Positions 43,432 to 55,737 of a DNA stretch of 64,000 nt are shown here, one piece after another (positions within the stretch are counted from its first letter, which is position 1; each line of letters begins with the position of its first letter). Origin of the DNA: Eucommia ulmoides. Its lineage: Eukaryota; Streptophyta; Magnoliopsida; Garryales; Eucommiaceae. The translations under genes and the position numbers were made by a program. The notes below the pieces were generated by a model. It was given only the letters and a program-made list of their open reading frames with translations. It did not search any database and was not told where the DNA came from. The stretch is from assembly GCA_016647705.1 (NCBI GenBank), contig JAENRU010000483.1, positions 744,001-808,000 of the forward strand, read 5' to 3'.

Positions 43432-45376
43432 GGGTTAATTAAACTTTATTTTCCTGTGGTTTGGCCCATTTGTACTTTACTCTTATGGTTCAAACGTCGG
43501 CACTTACCCTCCTATGGTTTGTAAACCTAAGTGCAACGCAAACTCCGTTGACGAAAAACGTGAAATGTCAATTTTGCCTTTCTTTATATCTGAACACTTA
43601 GCCGTTTCACAGTCACTCTTCCTCATCTGAAACCCTGGCATTCACTCTTCCTCATCAAACGCACGCTCACACTCACGAATTGAGATTGGTTGATTTGCGG
43701 CGGCGACGACGACGACGACGATGTCCAAGGAAATCGAAATCTGTCCGAAATCTAGATCAATTAATCGAATCCGAGGTTTGTTCATCTAATCATAGGAGAG
43801 CGTCGGATTGTTTTGGGGGAGTTGCTGACCGACGGTTTTCTTTTCAGATCAAGGCATTTGATCTCTCTCTCTCTCTCTCTCTCGCGATGTCGACGGCGGC
43901 CTGCGGATTCTTCTTCACTTTCGGCGACGCCCCCTCCATCACAATCGAGGTCAGATCTGGCCAAATGGAGGTCGAATCTGTCTAGATCTGGGTTTTATTT
44001 GGTTTGATTTCATTTTCTTCTCTCATTTCTTTCAATTTCTCAGATTCTTACGAATTCGAACGCCATTTGTTCTCAGATTGTTATATTCGTTCTCAGATTT
44101 GTTCGATCTGTACGATTGTTGAAGAGTTTTGGAAGAATCGAACGCCTTTGGTAGAATCAAATGATTGCAGGTAAAAATTTCGTCTCCTTCATTTTAGTTG
44201 ATTTTCAGAGTTATAACATTTCGAAAATAGAGTTTTTCATGTTTCAATTTTGATTTTTTTGACTTAGTTCCTGCCTCTGTTGCAGGGCTCTTTTTTTTTT
44301 TTTTTTTTTCCCTGGGTATGCTCGTTTTGAGTCCTCATTGACGGGTATGCTTGTTTTTCTGGGTATGCTTGTTTCAATTTTGATTTTTTTTTTTTCTGGG
44401 TTTCCAGCCAAGCCGGTGCCGAGGGGGATGCCATTGGCGTTGACAGTGGGAAGGGCGCCGTTGGCTTTCGGAATTGCAAGGCCGCCTTTTGGAGGGAGGA
44501 AACTCACCGGCCTGGCGAAGGGGATCTGACCACTGTAGATGTTTCCCAACAATCCGGTGATCGGAGGTTCGCAGCGGCAATCAGTAGAGCGAGGAAAATG
44601 GATGCTTTTGATGATTTCTTGGTAAACATTTTTGAATTTGTTCTCTTGTTTCGATTACTTTGTTGATTTGAATGTTTTGTATACTGTGTGATTCATTGCT
44701 ATTTATAGAGTGTTGACTTGCATTATGAGATCAAAAGTGGAGTTGTTAATGAGAATCCACAACTCAGAAAGGGAGAGGGAGGGGGAGAAGCAGTTGTGGT
44801 TGTGATTTGTATAAGATTTTTCTTTTTTCCCGTTTAGTTTTAAGTGTTGGAAATGTGATTGTCATCACGACCGTCATTATTTGGGATTTGAGTTGTCATT
44901 TGGTATGAAAATAAATACAGCTCTCAATTTATATTTTAATTTTGAATTAATTACTAGAATTTTTATTTAGTTATCTTTATATTCAGATTCAATAAATTGA
45001 CCATTGACTTTATTTACAAATACCTTCAGTGCTAAAAGTGAATTTTAATCAAATGAAATTAATAAAATTAATTTTAAATAAGTGAGAAGTGTTGGTGCAA
45101 AAAATGAGTGACAAATCATGTACTTATATAGAGAAATGTGGGGGTAAATTAGGAACAAAGAAAAAGGATTTTGGAGGGAAAAAATTGCAGAAAATAGGCC
45201 CAACCACATTCCTGGCGCGTGGTGCTCAAATCAGTCAATTTTGACAGAAACTGTTAGTTTTGCACTTAGATCTAAGACTATAGGGAGGGTAAGTGGCGAC
45301 GTTTGAACTACAGGAGGCTAAAATGCAAATGGACCTAACCATAAGTTTTTTTTTTTTTTTTTTGGGTAATTAACCC
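43432..45376. mobile_element. MULE B (non-autonomous), perfect 9-bp TSD
   Basis: Terminal inverted repeats start GGGTTAATT and carry 'gttcaaacgtc(g)gcactta' and 'aacctaagtgcaacgcaaactcc'. They are flanked by TTAAATAAA at 43423-43431 and 45377-45385. Gene-like interior: a leader with (CGA)n near 43700-43722, a (CT)n tract at 43863-43882 and several exon-like segments. One runs from 44407 (after a TTTCCAG acceptor) to about 44620 (before a GTAAAC donor). It is GC-rich, unlike its surroundings, and can be read on both strands; the minus-strand reading (44244-44552) begins MLGNIYSGQIPFARPVSFLP. I do not recognise the source gene. No transposase. A poly-T lies near the right end (45345-45362). Confidence 0.9.
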
Positions 45377-45385
45377 TTAAATAAA

Positions 45386-46484
45386 TGATACATGAAATGT
45401 ATTTCAATTTTCCAAATATATTTCCACTTATTGAAATTACATATATGGACAACCCACACTTGGTTAATTTCAATACTCATATATACGCCAAGATTTTAGG
45501 TTAAAGATAACACTACTAAGACTAAGAGTTAGAATAGGAAAGTGAATATATATCATTTTCTCAGACTTTTAAGAAGAAAGATGAAGAAATTGAATTGACA
45601 ATTGATTGCCCTCCATCCACGTGTATCTTGAGTTCTCCATTTCCTTTGCTGAAAAAAAAAAAAACATTTTTTTTATCGTTATTTACACAAAATAAATAAA
45701 CTTAAAAAAAGAAGAAGAAGAAATAGAAAGGAATTTTGACACTCGGAAATCCAGAAGTTTGACCATTATTCACCTTGGTATAGTTTCAATTTCAACATAT
45801 AAAATCAAAAAGTTTCATAATGATCCCACTTCAATTCAAATTAATAGTTTTAAGAGAATGTTAAGAGCATTTTCATCATCTTCCTTTCATCTTTCGGATA
45901 TATCTTTATATTTCTAACTTTCGAGTATTTTGACAAGAAAGAGAATGGGAAAAAAAAAAAAGAAGTGGTTGAAAATTCCCACAAATCGTCTTAAAAATAG
46001 TCATGTGCTCAACAACTGGCTATTTTCCGTTCAAAATTGTAATGTGGATAATGACTTGCACTGTAGTGAGATGACTAAGAAACTTTAATGTGTTATATGT
46101 TTAAATTAAAACCATAGGGAATGAAATTGAGATTTTGGTCAAACTTCAGGGGTACAAAGTGTAGAAACCACAAAAAGAAAAGATAAAAACAATTTACTAA
46201 CTAGAACACTCCAACAGCACCCAGGCGTAGCGGTAGCGGAGATGAATTTTGCTTGACCATATCCCCAGCAGAATATTAATTTTGACGTCAAAACTAAAAT
46301 ATTTTGACCATATCCCCACTGACGTTATGAAGTGTGTGTAGGTTAAGAGTGTTTCTCTCTCCATTTGAAAGAAGGAGAGAGAGCAAAGCAATGAGATAGG
46401 GGAGCACACGTTGCAATGGCATGGAGATTCACCCCCACATCCTCGATTTAATTTCACTTTACTTTTAAAAAGTAACACAAAATG
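45386..46484. other. AT-rich spacer, nothing clear
   Basis: Short matches to the 590-bp repeat family occur near 45750-45800 ('gaagtttgaccattatt', 'tagtttcaatttcaacatataaa'). The minus-strand ORF 46197-46478 (93 codons) has no recognised domain. A segment at 45435-45530 reappears diverged at 47250-47330. Confidence 0.4.
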
Positions 46485-46735
46485 ATTATTGCTAATTTTG
46501 GGAACCAGGAGGGGATAAAGTACAATTTTTAAGAAATAAAGGGAGGATTATTTAATTTAATATTTTCTGATTGGGAGTAGGAGAGCTTGTAATTATCATG
46601 TTAGTCCAAATGTAGCCTTTGCTTGTTGCATGTTGTATTTGTGGTTGACTTATAGACAGATCAAATTATAAGTAGACCATGCGAAATCCATTATTAAATT
46701 ATTTCAATAATTGTGCATTAATTATCATAGCAAAA
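46485..46735. repeat. Dispersed repeat, partial 590-bp family unit
   Basis: Aligns with the second half of the unit ('gattattgctaattttgggaacc', 'tgtaattatcatg...ttggtccaaatgt', 'attattaaa...tttgaataattgtgcattaatta' or close variants). Confidence 0.7.
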
Positions 46736-46739
46736 GCAG

Positions 46740-47225
46740 GTTCAAAACTATATATGAAAATTGTGAAAATTAAATTTACAAAAATTATAAAAATAATATA
46801 ACATGATATTTATTAATAATACAGAAATATTAAATTCACAAAAGTTAAATTAAAGAAATAATATAAACGTGAAAAAATAATATACATAAAAATTATGGAC
46901 TTTAATTTACGAAAATTGTAGAAATAATATATGGAAAAAATTTAGTAATAATGCAAAAACATTAAATTTAAATAATTTAAATTAAAAAATAATATAAAAA
47001 TAGAATATACAAAAATTATGGACATTAACTGCATTGAAATTATAAAAATAATATATGCTCATTAAATTTAATAGTCATACCGGAACACTAGATTTACATA
47101 AATTAAATTAAATAAATAGTATAAAAGAGAAAATATAATATACGTAAATTAAGGACATTAAATTTAAGAAAATTATTGAAATAATATACCAACATTAAAT
47201 TAACTATAAATATCGAAATATTAAA
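46740..47225. repeat. ~130-bp AT-rich tandem repeats
   Basis: Diverged units with the landmark 'ata(t/c)acataaaaattatggac(a)tt' near 46885, 47020 and 47140, each followed by 'gaaattgtaaaaataatata'. About 3.5 units, no coding potential. Confidence 0.65.
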
Positions 47226-47986
47226 TTTATAAAAATTAAATTAATTTCAATTCTCATGTATACACACAGATTTCAGATTTTAGGGTTAAAGTTAACACTA
47301 CTAAGAGTTAAAATGAATTGGAAAGTCATTTTCTCTCTCCAAAAAAAAAATATATTTAATTAAAAAAATAAAATAAAAAATATTTTTTTATCGACAAACA
47401 AATAAATAAAAGGATTTTTAATTAGACACTCATTTTCACACTTGATATTTGTATGGGTCCTAATAGACAAGCCCAAACAATTCAAAACCCAATCAATTAT
47501 TTTTATTTTGAGAAAACCCCAACTTTACCCACACAATAGCTCAAGCGCGACTATGGTTTGATTTTGCTGCATAGGTATTTTCGAAAACTACATCAAGCTA
47601 AACAAGGAAAAATCAAGCAATTCATTCAATCGTGTTATGAAAATGGAAGAGATCAAACATTCTATTCTCATCTCTAATGCCCTAAAGTACGAAGAAGCTA
47701 AGGACAGTGATTGCAGAAGCCCTAAATTGCGAACACCATTTCCACGCCGGGAACAACATCGACGGTGACGACAACAAGTTTAATCGGCGAGGTTCGGAAC
47801 AAGTTCGAATTTTTAAAATGCTTTTATTTTCAACAATTAAAACTTATTGAAACATTTTCAATCATCACAACTAGAAGTGGAAAAAGATCTTTTTGAATCT
47901 ACGATCGAATTCCTGCGATCTTTTTGAATCTGCGAGTATGAGAACCTAATTACCAATATAATTAGAGATTGTGTTTTTTTTTTTCC

Positions 47987-48027
<41 letters not shown>

Positions 48028-48077
48028 TGTTTTACTTGTTTTCTTTGTTTTCACTCTATTTTACGGTTGTTAGTATT
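47226..48077. other. Spacer left of the Tat element
   Basis: No gene recognised. A (TTTC)n tract lies at 47989-48025. The Tat LTR begins at 48078. Confidence 0.45.
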
Positions 48078-48871
48078 TGATGAGGGTATTTTCGGATACC
48101 TCTGAGTCAGCACTTGAGACCCAATCACGTGTCAACCCTCACAATGACAGGGATGAATTCTAGAATCCACAACGCCACGCTGAAGCATACACCGACTACG
48201 GCTCCTCCTTGAAATCTCATTTGCATCTAGGGAGGAGCGAAGAGTCCCACAGGGATGTGCCGCGAGCTTTACGCCGTGCCATCGGCGATTAGTTTCAGGG
48301 ACTCAGCCATTCACCTCGACCGGCTCCCCTTTTCACCTTGTTTCTTCTCCAGGACTCCACGGATCTCCGCTCTCCTCCACCAGCTCACTGCCGCAGGCTT
48401 GACAAAGGCCCGCGGGTTTCTCCAAATGGGCCCAAAAGTCCAAGCCTAACGATTATCTCCTAAACGCCCTGGATTATCGACTAAACACCGGGTTTAGACT
48501 AATTAATCGTGTTTATGTTCGATTAATCATCTCCAACGCCTATATATATCGGGGGCTGTATAAGCCCGATGTATACTTTAATGACTTACATAATGTACGA
48601 GCTCATTTGTTTGCTTGCTATATTCTGTACCTTTTCTCTCTAAGCACTGATTACCACGCCGGAGGGGCTTCACCGGGATAAACTCCGGTCTGAGCCTTCT
48701 GTAGGTACACTCCCTGAGGAGCAGAACTCTGGACACAGCAGGTCAGTCTTCCCAGGACCCAGCACAGCTCACACGAGAACTTTTCAACCGACGACTCCAC
48801 CTCAGCAGGAGGACCCACCTGTCATCCGACTGGACCATACTTGAGGTGTGTACCAATTTTATGTACTAACA
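48078..48871 (+). mobile_element. 5' LTR of Tat-type gypsy element
   Basis: A 794-bp LTR starting TGATGAGGG and ending ATGTACTAACA, followed by the PBS. A TATATATA promoter lies near 48541-48548. Two inverted copies of the same LTR family occur at 55963-56757 and 56835-56985. The extent is set by where those copies stop matching. Confidence 0.85.
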
Positions 48872-48874
48872 GTT

Positions 48875-48889
48875 TGGCGCCGTCTGTGG
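48875..48889 (+). other. Primer-binding site of Tat element
   Basis: TGGCGCCGTCTGTGG directly downstream of the LTR. The first nine bases match the complement of a plant tRNA-Asp 3' end. The same motif, in inverted form, follows the LTRs at 6902 and 56835. Confidence 0.75.
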
Positions 48890-48992
48890 AACCGAGCAAA
48901 AAGTCTTCCCCTGATTACTACTCTCTGCTTAGCTGAGCTTGAGTGACCACAAGGTCCAGTTAGATAGATACAAAACAGTAGAACGAGAAGAC

Positions 48993-51900
48993 ATGTCGAA
49001 AAATCCAAGCGCATACCCACCAGCTCCCACCAACGAAGATAACTGCCCCCCCATGGTTAGGCATGACCATATACTCTGCCACCTGGAACTACTGGACAAA
49101 TCTTAGGAGCTGTGGACACATCTCGTTTTGATCTCCTTGAACGCCAAATGTAAGAGTTCAAGTCAAGTATACAACTCCTCCTCACACGTTTGCCACTGCC
49201 CCCTATTCAGGGTGGACCACCCCTCTAGCCCGCACCATTGGAGGAACCACCACAAAATCGCGATGTTTTTATGGACACTCTGAATGGGAAGCAGCCTGAG
49301 GGCCACTTTCCGCTTCGCAACCCTGAGTTTGCAGGACAGGAGATGGGCCCCCTTGTAATGCCAAGATCTTCACCTCATCTGCCACACGAATTTGTGCCAA
49401 GGGATATGTCGGTGTCCCCTAATAGTCGTGCTATTCATTGACCTGCCAGGTCCGATCATAGAGGTCAGTGTGATCGTGACGTTGACTCTTACTGTAAGGC
49501 CTAAATAATAGTACGTGCGTAATTAATAGTCGCATTTTAAAGTATTGAAAAATTCGGGGTAAATTTTTGTTAATGAAAATAAAAATTAAAAGTTTAGGGG
49601 ACAAATTTGAAATTTAAAAACCGTGGAAATTAAACTGGAGATCCAAATGGATAATTAAAGATAAAAAATTTCAAATAGTAAGGGTAAAATTATAATTTTA
49701 GAAACTTGTAAAAGTTGAAAATGATTAAAATAGGATCTTAAAGGAAGTTGGGGGAGGAAAGTGTATTTTAACTAAAGATTTTTTTATATATAAACACATA
49801 TATACATGCATAAGTGGTATGTGCTGTGAGATCGACCGACGGGAACAGAGGAACGAGAAGAGGGCGACGTGGCGTGAGGAGATCCAAAATTCATCTACCA
49901 TTTACATGCATATAAATACCCGCATGCATAGTTATGATTAGGAAAAATATCAAAACAAAATCAGGAAAATTCAGAGAAGAGAAAGAGAGGACCGGAGGTG
50001 GGCGTCGTCGGGCTGTTCGTGATCGCCGGTAGGCGTGATTTCTGTTCTGATCGACCAGAGATTGTGGGAATGTGAGAGGGTGCGATCATCACTACCGTGT
50101 TCAGGCTTTGGGTGAGGGTGTGCATGTGACCGGACGGGAGGTCATTCCTCTATTTTAATTGTCGTGAGTGTGTGTGGGTGTTTTGGTCTGTCATCCGGAG
50201 GCGGTGGGTTCCGACATGGGTGTGATCTTCGCAGTCTTGCTCGACGGTGTAGGTGTGTTTATCGTCATTAGTGTGCATGGTGGTGTGTGGTGGTCGTCGG
50301 AGCTGTTGCCGAGAAGTTAGAGAGAGAGAGAGAGAGCAGTGAGTGTGGGTGTGTGTGGACGATCGGTAGTGCTTGGAGGTAGACGTGGAAGTGTGTGGGT
50401 TCGTTTGTCCAGAGATGCGTGGGCTCTGTTGGTGGGACGACGGGACTTGACCGACGGCGAGATCCCGTCAGCAGCGGCGAAACAGCAAAGCAGACAACAG
50501 AAACGCATATCCAGAAAAAAGGAAAAAGGGAGAAGAAAAAGAAGAGAAAAAAAAAGGGGAAAAATTACACAACCCCCCCCCCCAATAAAAATCCAAAAAT
50601 TTATCTTACGGCCGACGGACGATTCGGAATATGTAAAAATATAAATCGATTACCATTGTTGTTAAATTGAATTATTGGAAAACGGGATTATAATTTGAAA
50701 TCGTTAATTCTAATAATTTTTGTCACCGTCCATACTAACAAATGCGTACCGTAGTTATTAACGAAATGAAATTTACCGAATAATAATTTTTCTTAATAAA
50801 AAGTGGGTACGGGAAAAATTACGGAATTTAGGGCCTGCATTGCATGATTTGGTTATTTACATAAAATATTAATTTAGGCCCTGTCATTATTAGGCTCGCA
50901 AACACCGGAGTATCAGTAGAAGATAGTCAGTAAAAACTGTTCAGAACGGGTAGCCAGGTGAGTGTACTGTTTTCTTGTAAAAATCTATTTATATATATAT
51001 ATATATATCTGTGATGAAATATGTGACTTAAAACAAGACTATTTTATAAATTATATGGATCAAGCAGGTTTCTGGATGAGTTGAGAAAAATAGATTTTCG
51101 ATGAATTATGTTAGTTTCGAAAGGAAGTTAAAAATTGTTTTTTTTAGCTGAAATTTGGTGGTTTTTAAAAGAGAGTAGAAAATACTTGGTTTTCTAAAAA
51201 TGAAGGGTAGAAAAGTGGTTTTGGTGAAATCAGACGTTTTTTCAAGAAAAATGAGAAATATGACTTTGGATTAAAAAAATCCGTTTTGGAAATAGAGGGT
51301 GATATTTGAGATTTGACGATGTTGATTAGACGATGTTATTGAGTTGTGATTTGATGATGACGTTATTGGTTTGACGATATTATAGTATTTATCTGCTTCG
51401 GTAGAGTGATGATTATCAGCTACGATAGAGTGATGGTATTGATTTGACGATGTTATTGATTAGGCGATACCATAGTATTTATCTATTTCGACAGAGTGAG
51501 GTTATCCACTTCGGCGGAGTGATGTTTATTTGTTTCGGCAGAGTGATGTTAGACGTTTATATTGCGCAGTGATTATCTGCTTCGGCGGAGTGATGGGTGT
51601 TCGTAGGAAGGCATATCCTACGGATGGTACGGTACCATTGCAAACTCCCGATCGTGAGGTTAAAACGATTACTATGGCTAGCCAGTGTGTGTTGTGGTGG
51701 AGTGGTGTGTTTGAGGTGTGTTTTTGAGATGTGGTGTTTTACTTATATTGAGTGATTTATTATTTATTATGGTTATTGGTATGATTTTATACTAGATGAA
51801 TTTGGATGACACTTATCTATATCGCTTAATTTTCACTGCTTATATACTTATGCTTGATCCGTATTTAATCATAGTAATATCTAGAATGTATTATTATTTT

Positions 51901-53270
51901 AAAAATGTTTTACTAAGAAGATGGTGCACTTGCAGGTACAACGGCTAGGAGTCGGTCCCCTACTGGTATTAGGTAGAGTCCGGTGATGGTGTAGTATAAA
52001 AATATTCTGGGAGGAGCTGTCTGAGGCGAACCTGTGAGAGTTTCATTGTTGTTATACTTTTGTTGATATTATAATTCAGGGACGGGTGCTTCCCCAGTTA
52101 GAGATGTTGTATATGGTCGGAATTTATGGTTGTATATTTTTTTATACACTTTGTCGTTTACTAGTGGGTTTGACGTTAAGATGAGATCGTTTCGACATCA
52201 CGCTGGCCCCACGGTGACGGGTGTCTGGGGTGGTGTGACACTTACTCATCTCTCTCCCATCACCCTACTGCCCGAGCTGCGGACAGTCGGATCCAGGGAA
52301 AGCCTCGAGTAGGGGAGGTTGTGGAGCGCCGTCTGGCTAACATAGAAGCCCGTCTTCAAGAGGTACAAGGAGGCCGGGTTGGACCGGGTGTTATTCCAGA
52401 GGTGAATTATCCTTTTGTGGATGAGGTTCTAGAGGAAGTAGTGCCGAGACACTTCACCCAACCCCAGATGAGTCTGTATGATGGGACTTCAGATCCCGTT
52501 GACCACCTTTCTATGTTCAAGTCTCATATGGACATGCAGGTGGCCTCTGTAGTTTTGAGGTGCAGAGTCTTTCCCATCACTCTTATAGGTGCTGCAAGAT
52601 CGTGGTTCCTGGGTTTGAGGCCAGCGTCCATCTCCACCTTCAAAGAACTCGAGCAGTTGTTCCTATCTCGTTTTAGCTGTTCCCAGCGTAGGCCAAGGAC
52701 TGTGGCTTATATTCTCACTCTTCTACAATAGCCCACTGTGGGTGATTACGTTGAGCGTTTCAATCGAGAAGTAAATTTATGCGATGACCGCCCTGACGCC
52801 GTTGTGCTAAATGCCTTTGTTGACGGGCTCCGACATCAGAGATTATCCTACGATCTCTGCTCCAACTCTGCTCTCACACTCGATCAAGTTCTAGATCGTG
52901 GAACTAGATTCCATGGTGCTGACCTTCGTGTTGCCACCAGGAGAGAGCGGGAAGGGGCAAACCAGCCGAGGGAACCAAGGAATGGAGATTTAAATCAAAC
53001 CCAAGGCTCAAGAAGGTTACAGGTAGTAGGAAGACTGGGACCCCTACTTGGGGAGAGAAGACTACTTCCTCTCCCAAGGCGTTGCTAGCAAGGGTTCACC
53101 CCGCTTACAGCCTCAGTCGCCGTCATCTTCGAGGAGAATTCAGGGAGGGATTTATTCCCTCCTCCACCATCCCCGAGAGGGAAACCGCTCGAAAGGGCAA
53201 CAACCAAGTACTGTGCGTTTCACCCGGACTGGGAGAACTCTACTGAGGACTGCTTCTAGCTAAAACAAGA
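48993..53270 (+). pseudogene. Tat gag, split by a solo LTR
   Basis: Gag begins at 48993 (MSKNPSAYPPAP) and continues in pieces to 49492, is interrupted by the solo LTR 49493-52240, and resumes at 52246. The capsid part at 52321-53088 shows MSLYDGTSDPVDHLSMFKSHM, CRVFPITLIGAARSWFLGL, ISTFKELEQLFLSRF and GDYVERFNREV, the usual retrotransposon gag (PF03732-type) order. There is a stop near 49105 (LLDKS*), a TAG at 52729 between LTLLQ and PTVGDY, and a frame change near 53050. A degenerate zinc-knuckle-like region and linker follow. Not functional. Confidence 0.85.
49493..52240 (+). mobile_element. 2.75-kb Tekay-like solo LTR inside gag
   Basis: Ends TGTAAGGCC and GGTGTGACA (TG...CA) with a perfect 5-bp duplication CTTAC (49488-49492 and 52241-52245). 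The TGTAAG start and GTGTGACA end match the Tekay/Del-like LTR at 21648-23615. It contains CGG-rich segments (49980-50480), a CA-depleted GT-rich stretch, and a run of diverged 'gatgttattga' and 'cttcggcggagtgatg' repeats at 51310-51600. ORFs such as 50339-50644 are low-complexity. No internal region remains. Confidence 0.9.
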
Positions 53271-53439
53271 AATTAAAATCCTCATCCGAAGAGGTTATCT
53301 GGGGAACTACGTCCAGAGGGGGAATCAGGAGCGCCCCGCCAAGAAAAAACCGTCGGTAAAGCCTTAGGCTCAGAGGAGATGGGAAAATCGCACTCACCCA
53401 CAGCCCCAGAGGGTAGGGGCTGGGGACGATCAGCAACGC

Positions 53440-54012
53440 GTGGATGGAAAGATCAACGTTATTTACGGCGGACTTGGCTTTAGGGGAGAAACATCATTTT
53501 CTAGAAAGAGGCATGAGCGAAGGGCTAAACGAAAAGTGGACGAAGACATATATGAAGTAAGCACCATAGATGCTGTTGCGCACAATGTTATTTCCTTTAG
53601 CGAGGCTGACCTTCGGGGGGTACATACACCCTACGAGGATGCCCTAGTCATCACTGCCGTGGTCAATTATTTCAGGATGGGGCACATCTTGATCGACGGA
53701 AGGAGTTTAACTGGCATCATCTTTAAATGGGAATTTGATAAGCTGGGGACAGAGGTCGATACCCTGCAACTCATTAGGTCCCCCCTAGTTGGTTTTGGGG
53801 TGGAGGTGGTCAATTCTCTCGGATGGATCTGTTTGCCTGTCACGATTGGGACAAGTCCAAAGTCCGTGACGAAATGGGCCAAGTTCTTAATTGTGGATAG
53901 ACTGTCACCCTATAACGCTATCATGGGGAGACCAACCGTCTCAGCATTCAAGGCCGTTTGCTCTCCGTATCATCAAGTCATGAAATTTCCCACCAATCAG
54001 GGGATTAGATAG
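53440..54012 (+). pseudogene. Tat protease domain
   Basis: Contains the plant gypsy protease landmarks ISFSEADLRGVHTPYEDALV, then the active-site region MGHILIDGRSLTGIIF, PLVGFGVEVVNSLGWICLPVTIGT, and NAIMGRPTVSAFKAVCSPYH. The catalytic D-(N/T)-G-S-S loop is changed to DGRSLTG, so the enzyme would not be active. The frame ends at TAG near 54010; RT begins some 400 bp later in broken frames. Confidence 0.85.
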
Positions 54013-54419
54013 GTTAGAGGTGACCTGGAGACATCATGCGCCTGTACTCGAAGGGTACTGGAACAAAAGAAATAGCAATTAGTGGCTGGGGCCTGACCCT
54101 CTAGGGTTTGAGCTAGACCCTTCTAAGCTCATGACCCTAGATACTGAAAAAGTCCTGGTGCCGATTGATGACCCGATAGATGAGGAGCCAGGCCCCCACC
54201 CACATGAGGACTTGGTTGAGGTTTTGATTCATCCAACTCTTAAAGAGAACTGTCAAGGTAGGAGCCAAGCTCGCCCCAAGATAACGGGCTGAACTACTAC
54301 GAAAGAACGTGGATGTATTCGCCTGGTCCCATGATGAGCTCCCTGGAATTAATCCAAAAGTGGCCATGCACAGGCTGTATGAAGACCCACACCATCATCC
54401 AGTCAGACAAAAGAGGAAG

Positions 54420-55154
54420 AAGTTCCACCCTAAACGCTAGAAAATCATCGAAGAAGAAATGCAGAAATTTATCAAGTCTGGTGTCGTGGAGGAGGTGACA
54501 TTTTTGGACTGGCTGTCCAATGTTGTGCTCGCCCCTAAAGCTAGAGACAAGTGGAGACTCTGCGTTGATTTTAAGGACCTCAACAAGGCCTGCCCCAAAG
54601 ACTTCTTTCATCTGCCGATGATTGATCTTATCATTGATGCCACTGTGGGTCACGAGTTCCTTAGTTTTCTGGATGCATATACTGGCTACAATCAGATCCC
54701 CCTATTTTTCCTTGATAAGAGCAAGACGTCCTTTATTACGGACAGGGGGACATACTGCTACAAGGTAATGCCCTTCAACCTGCGCAACGTCGGAGCCACC
54801 TACCAGAGGTTGGTAAACAAGATGTTTAAGGAGGAGATTAGCAAGACCATGGAGGTTTACATTGATGATATGCTGGTGAAAAGCTCACGAGCTCCCGATC
54901 ACATGGCGCACCTCCAGCAATGTTTTGACACACTGAGAACCCACCGGATGAAGCTCAACCCCACCAAGTGTATCCTTGGCATCTCTGCAGAGAAGTTCCC
55001 TGGTTATATGGTCTCTCAGTGCAGAATTGATACCAACCCTAACCAAATCACTACTATACTCGGCATGTCCTCGCCCCGTTCAAAGAAGGAGATCCAAATG
55101 CTGATCGAAAGACTTGCAGCCCTGAACCGTTCCATCTCTAAGTCTTCAGAGTAG
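54420..55154 (+). pseudogene. Tat reverse transcriptase
   Basis: Most of an RT domain is open: FIKSGVVEEV, WLSNVVLAPKARDKWRLCVDFKDLN, FLSFLDAYTGYNQI, TSFITDRGTYCYKVMPFNLRN, ATYQRLVNKMF, and the catalytic YIDDMLVKS (about 54855-54880). The usual GGKLRICVD-type motif is WRLCVDF here and the FADD/YIDD motif is intact. LNPTKC and the connection region follow to a TAG at 55152. N-terminal RT sequence upstream of 54459 is in other frames. Part of the dead pol of the 48078 element. Confidence 0.9.
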
Positions 55155-55172
55155 TGTTTACCTTTTTTTAAG

Positions 55173-55457
55173 GTGCTTCGTGGGAACAAAGACTTTAACT
55201 GGACAAGAGAGTATGAAACTGCATTTTGTGATCTGAAATGTTACCTCTCCTCAGCTCTCTTACTCAGCACTCCCAAGGTGGGGGATGAATTATTTTTATA
55301 CATTTCTGCTTCCTCAACTGCGGTGAGCGTGGCCTTGGTGAAGAAAAAAAATGGTGTCCAGAACCTGGTGTACTACTCCAGCAGGGTCCTTCTTGATGCT
55401 GAGACCAGATACTCAAAATTTGCCTATGCCCTGCTAATCGCCTCCAGAAAACTCTGA
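55173..55457 (+). pseudogene. Tat RNase H (first)
   Basis: FNWTREYETAFCDLKCYL, LLSTPKVGDELFLYISASSTAVSVALV and LVYYSSRVLLDAETRYSKFAYALLIASRKL form the RT-linked RNase H of gypsy elements. It stops at TGA 55455. Further pol motifs (fragments matching 'AHTIVVLTDQ' and 'YIEYRPRTTIKGQVLVDFI') follow in other frames to 55670. Confidence 0.85.
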
Positions 55458-55737
55458 CAATATTTCCAAGCGCACACCATTGTGGTTCTGACGGACCAAT
55501 CCCTAAAGCATCCTGAATTCTCTTGACGTCTTAGGAAGGCTGATGAAATACAACTTTGAGCTAGGACAGTTCTATATTGAATATCGGCCAAGAACGACAA
55601 TCAAAGGCCAAGTCCTTGTCGATTTCATCATCGAGCTCGCCTTTCCAGAAGAACTGGATCCGGAAGTAAATCATTAGAAGCCTCTGTCTACGGGAGACCC
55701 GAGGACCTTCTCTAGCCTATGGGACTTCGACTCGGCA

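Noticed and set aside
54297-54653. 118-codon minus-strand ORF
   Set aside because: Antisense shadow of the Tat reverse transcriptase.
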